Shown here one piece after another: positions 52,278 through 52,923 of a stretch of 52,923 nucleotides of DNA. The stretch spans positions 1 through 52,923 of the forward strand of contig JAJDDQ010000029.1 in the NCBI GenBank assembly GCA_029260215.1, read 5' to 3'. Every line of letters begins with the position of its first letter. Positions within the stretch are counted from its first letter, which is position 1. The notes beneath the pieces were generated by a model, which searched no databases, was not told the DNA's origin, and saw nothing but the letters and a program-made list of their open reading frames with translations. This DNA is from Phycisphaerae bacterium (lineage in GTDB: Bacteria; Planctomycetota; Phycisphaerae; UBA1845). The translations under genes were made by a program, and so were the position numbers.

Positions 52278-52643
52278 TTACCCGCCGGCTTGTTTGGCTG
52301 GATAGCCAAGTTCAAGAAGAATCGCCTGGACACGTTCGCGGTGATCGCCTTGAATTTCGATCCGGTCGCCAGCTACAGTCCCGCCGGCAGCACACTCAGA
52401 CTTGAGTCGTCGCAGGATGTCGCCGAGGTGGGAGGCATCGGGATCGAGGCCCGTTACCACCGTCACCGTCTTGCCTTTCCGCCTCTTTTCCCGACCCACG
52501 CGCACACGCTGATCCGCCGGACGCACGATGGCGCCGCGCGCGTTACGCGGGCAGTCGCATTCCCCCATCGGCTTCTCACAAACGGGACACGTGACAGGAC
52601 GCTCCAGCAATGTTCCGTCAAATAATCCTGACATGCCCAGCAT
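52278..52643 (-). CDS. eIF1/SUI1-family protein with N-terminal Cys cluster
   Basis: 121 residues from ATG 52643 (ATG 52634 is an alternative). Residues ~55-118 are the SUI1 fold: KTVTVVTGLDPDASHLGDIL, LKSECAAGGTVAGDRIEIQG, and HRERVQAILLELGYP. This is the bacterial YciH-like branch of translation initiation factor eIF1, where the SUI1 domain sits on the small ribosomal subunit and checks the start codon. Residues 19-31 hold CPVCEKPMGECDC (four Cys), a likely small zinc site. It is a standalone gene. Confidence 0.85.
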   Translation of the reverse strand: MLGMSGLFDGTLLERPVTCPVCEKPMGECDCPRNARGAIVRPADQRVRVGREKRRKGKTVTVVTGLDPDASHLGDILRRLKSECAAGGTVAGDRIEIQGDHRERVQAILLELGYPAKQAGG

Positions 52644-52714
52644 CGTAATCGATGTGCTTCATTCCATCGACGGCATCCTGGCACGGGTGCATCCCAAAAC
52701 GGGTGGCAATTCGC

Positions 52715-52800
52715 AGTGCAGGGTGGCACGGTCTACCGGCGTAGACGGTAGGCCGTGGGCGTTGCTGAACACCACGGCCTGTCTGCGCCAGACCGTGAAA
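52715..52800. repeat. MITE-like element, family A, right end truncated
   Basis: AGTGCAGGGTGGCACGGTCT at the left matches the family A terminus region, and GGCCTGTCTGCGCCAGACCG at the right is its inverted counterpart. The outer right end is lost where the IS110-like leader begins (about 52801). Confidence 0.6.
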
Positions 52801-52897
52801 CTATGAAGCGAGCCTCCCCTTGGGTACGTTCGGGGTCTTGAATCGGGGGTCGTATCCCCGACATGGAAGCCCCAGAACCTCAAAAAGGAGACTCACT
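52801..52897 (+). ncRNA. possible IS110-family left-end leader (bridge-RNA region)
   Basis: About 97 bp between the truncated repeat and the ATG at 52898. It contains the hairpin TCGGGGGTCGTATCCCCGA (52843-52861) and an outer GGGG...CCCC pairing. In IS110-group elements the noncoding left end upstream of the transposase encodes the guide (bridge) RNA. Only position and structure support this, and the region is shorter than the best-studied example. Confidence 0.3.
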
Positions 52898-52923
52898 ATG
52901 TGGTCGATCGGAATCGATGTTCA
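52898..52923 (+). CDS. start of a probable IS110-family transposase (cut by window end)
   Basis: ATG 52898, with AAAAAGGAG 8 bases upstream, begins MWSIGIDV, and the next codon starts with CA. IS110 transposases typically begin with a short stretch ending GIDVHK, where the Asp is the first of the DEDD catalytic acids (RuvC-like fold). Only eight full codons are visible, so the family is inferred from this stretch, the strong ribosome-binding site and the adjacent palindromic repeat, a preferred kind of insertion site for the family. Confidence 0.55.

Noticed and set aside
1-52923. CRISPR array, rRNA, tRNA, prophage or replication origin
   Set aside because: No regular spacer-repeat array, rRNA or tRNA signatures, phage structural genes or DnaA-box cluster were seen by eye.

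Overview
The window looks like chromosomal DNA of a high-GC Planctomycetota bacterium, probably near the Phycisphaerae. This is inferred from gene content: a small membrane protein with the CSNCGYDLRAS-type zinc ribbon, a prepilin-like protein with the planctomycete C-terminal ADGH motif, a beta-helix protein with a dockerin-like tail, a CRTAC1-type FG-GAP/ASPIC protein, and short palindromic repeats with GTGFQPV-like spurious reading frames. No rRNA, tRNA or CRISPR array was seen.

Layout. 1-6.5 kb is accessory: the tail of an IS66 transposase, a small zinc-ribbon membrane protein, and a 1692-residue Rhs/YD-repeat protein with a variable 214-residue tail and no signal peptide. 6.5-9.5 kb is a coupled neuA-neuB-neuC-like operon for a CMP-activated nonulosonic acid. 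9.6-14.8 kb has an HDOD protein, a prepilin-like protein, a lipoprotein and two secreted proteins of unknown function. 15-26.7 kb is mostly housekeeping: larE, gatB, the shikimate genes aroDE-aroK, a secreted thioredoxin, a methyltransferase, and rimO-pgsA-uppP. 26.8-31.7 kb has a GroES-like protein, a BtpA-family protein without a standard start codon, an S66 peptidase, a sugar epimerase, a hydrolase and an SDR. 32-36.5 kb is pheS-pheT plus a PKD-containing esterase lipoprotein. 37-45.4 kb is envelope and secreted biology: a UreH/RcnA-like transporter, a TPR/CRTAC1 pair, a beta-helix protein, and a lipoprotein with TSP3-like calcium repeats. 45.4-47.2 kb is a compact, lower-GC three-gene cassette headed by a TIGR04255-like protein. 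47.3-52.9 kb has two aldehyde dehydrogenases (one PaaN-like), a VKOR-DsbA fusion, an eIF1/SUI1-like protein, and the left end of what looks like an IS110-family element.

Two families of roughly 130-170 bp MITE-like elements with imperfect terminal inverted repeats, plus shorter palindromic repeats, sit between genes. One covers the start codon of the TPR gene.

The best candidates for undescribed biology are the three-gene cassette (45466-47215), the Rhs tail with its neighbour (323-1562), the structured AT-richer intergenic region ending in a terminator (42523-42858), the apparent AUC start (27143), and the possible guide-RNA leader of the IS110-like element at the right edge. All functions are read from motifs by eye; no database search was run.
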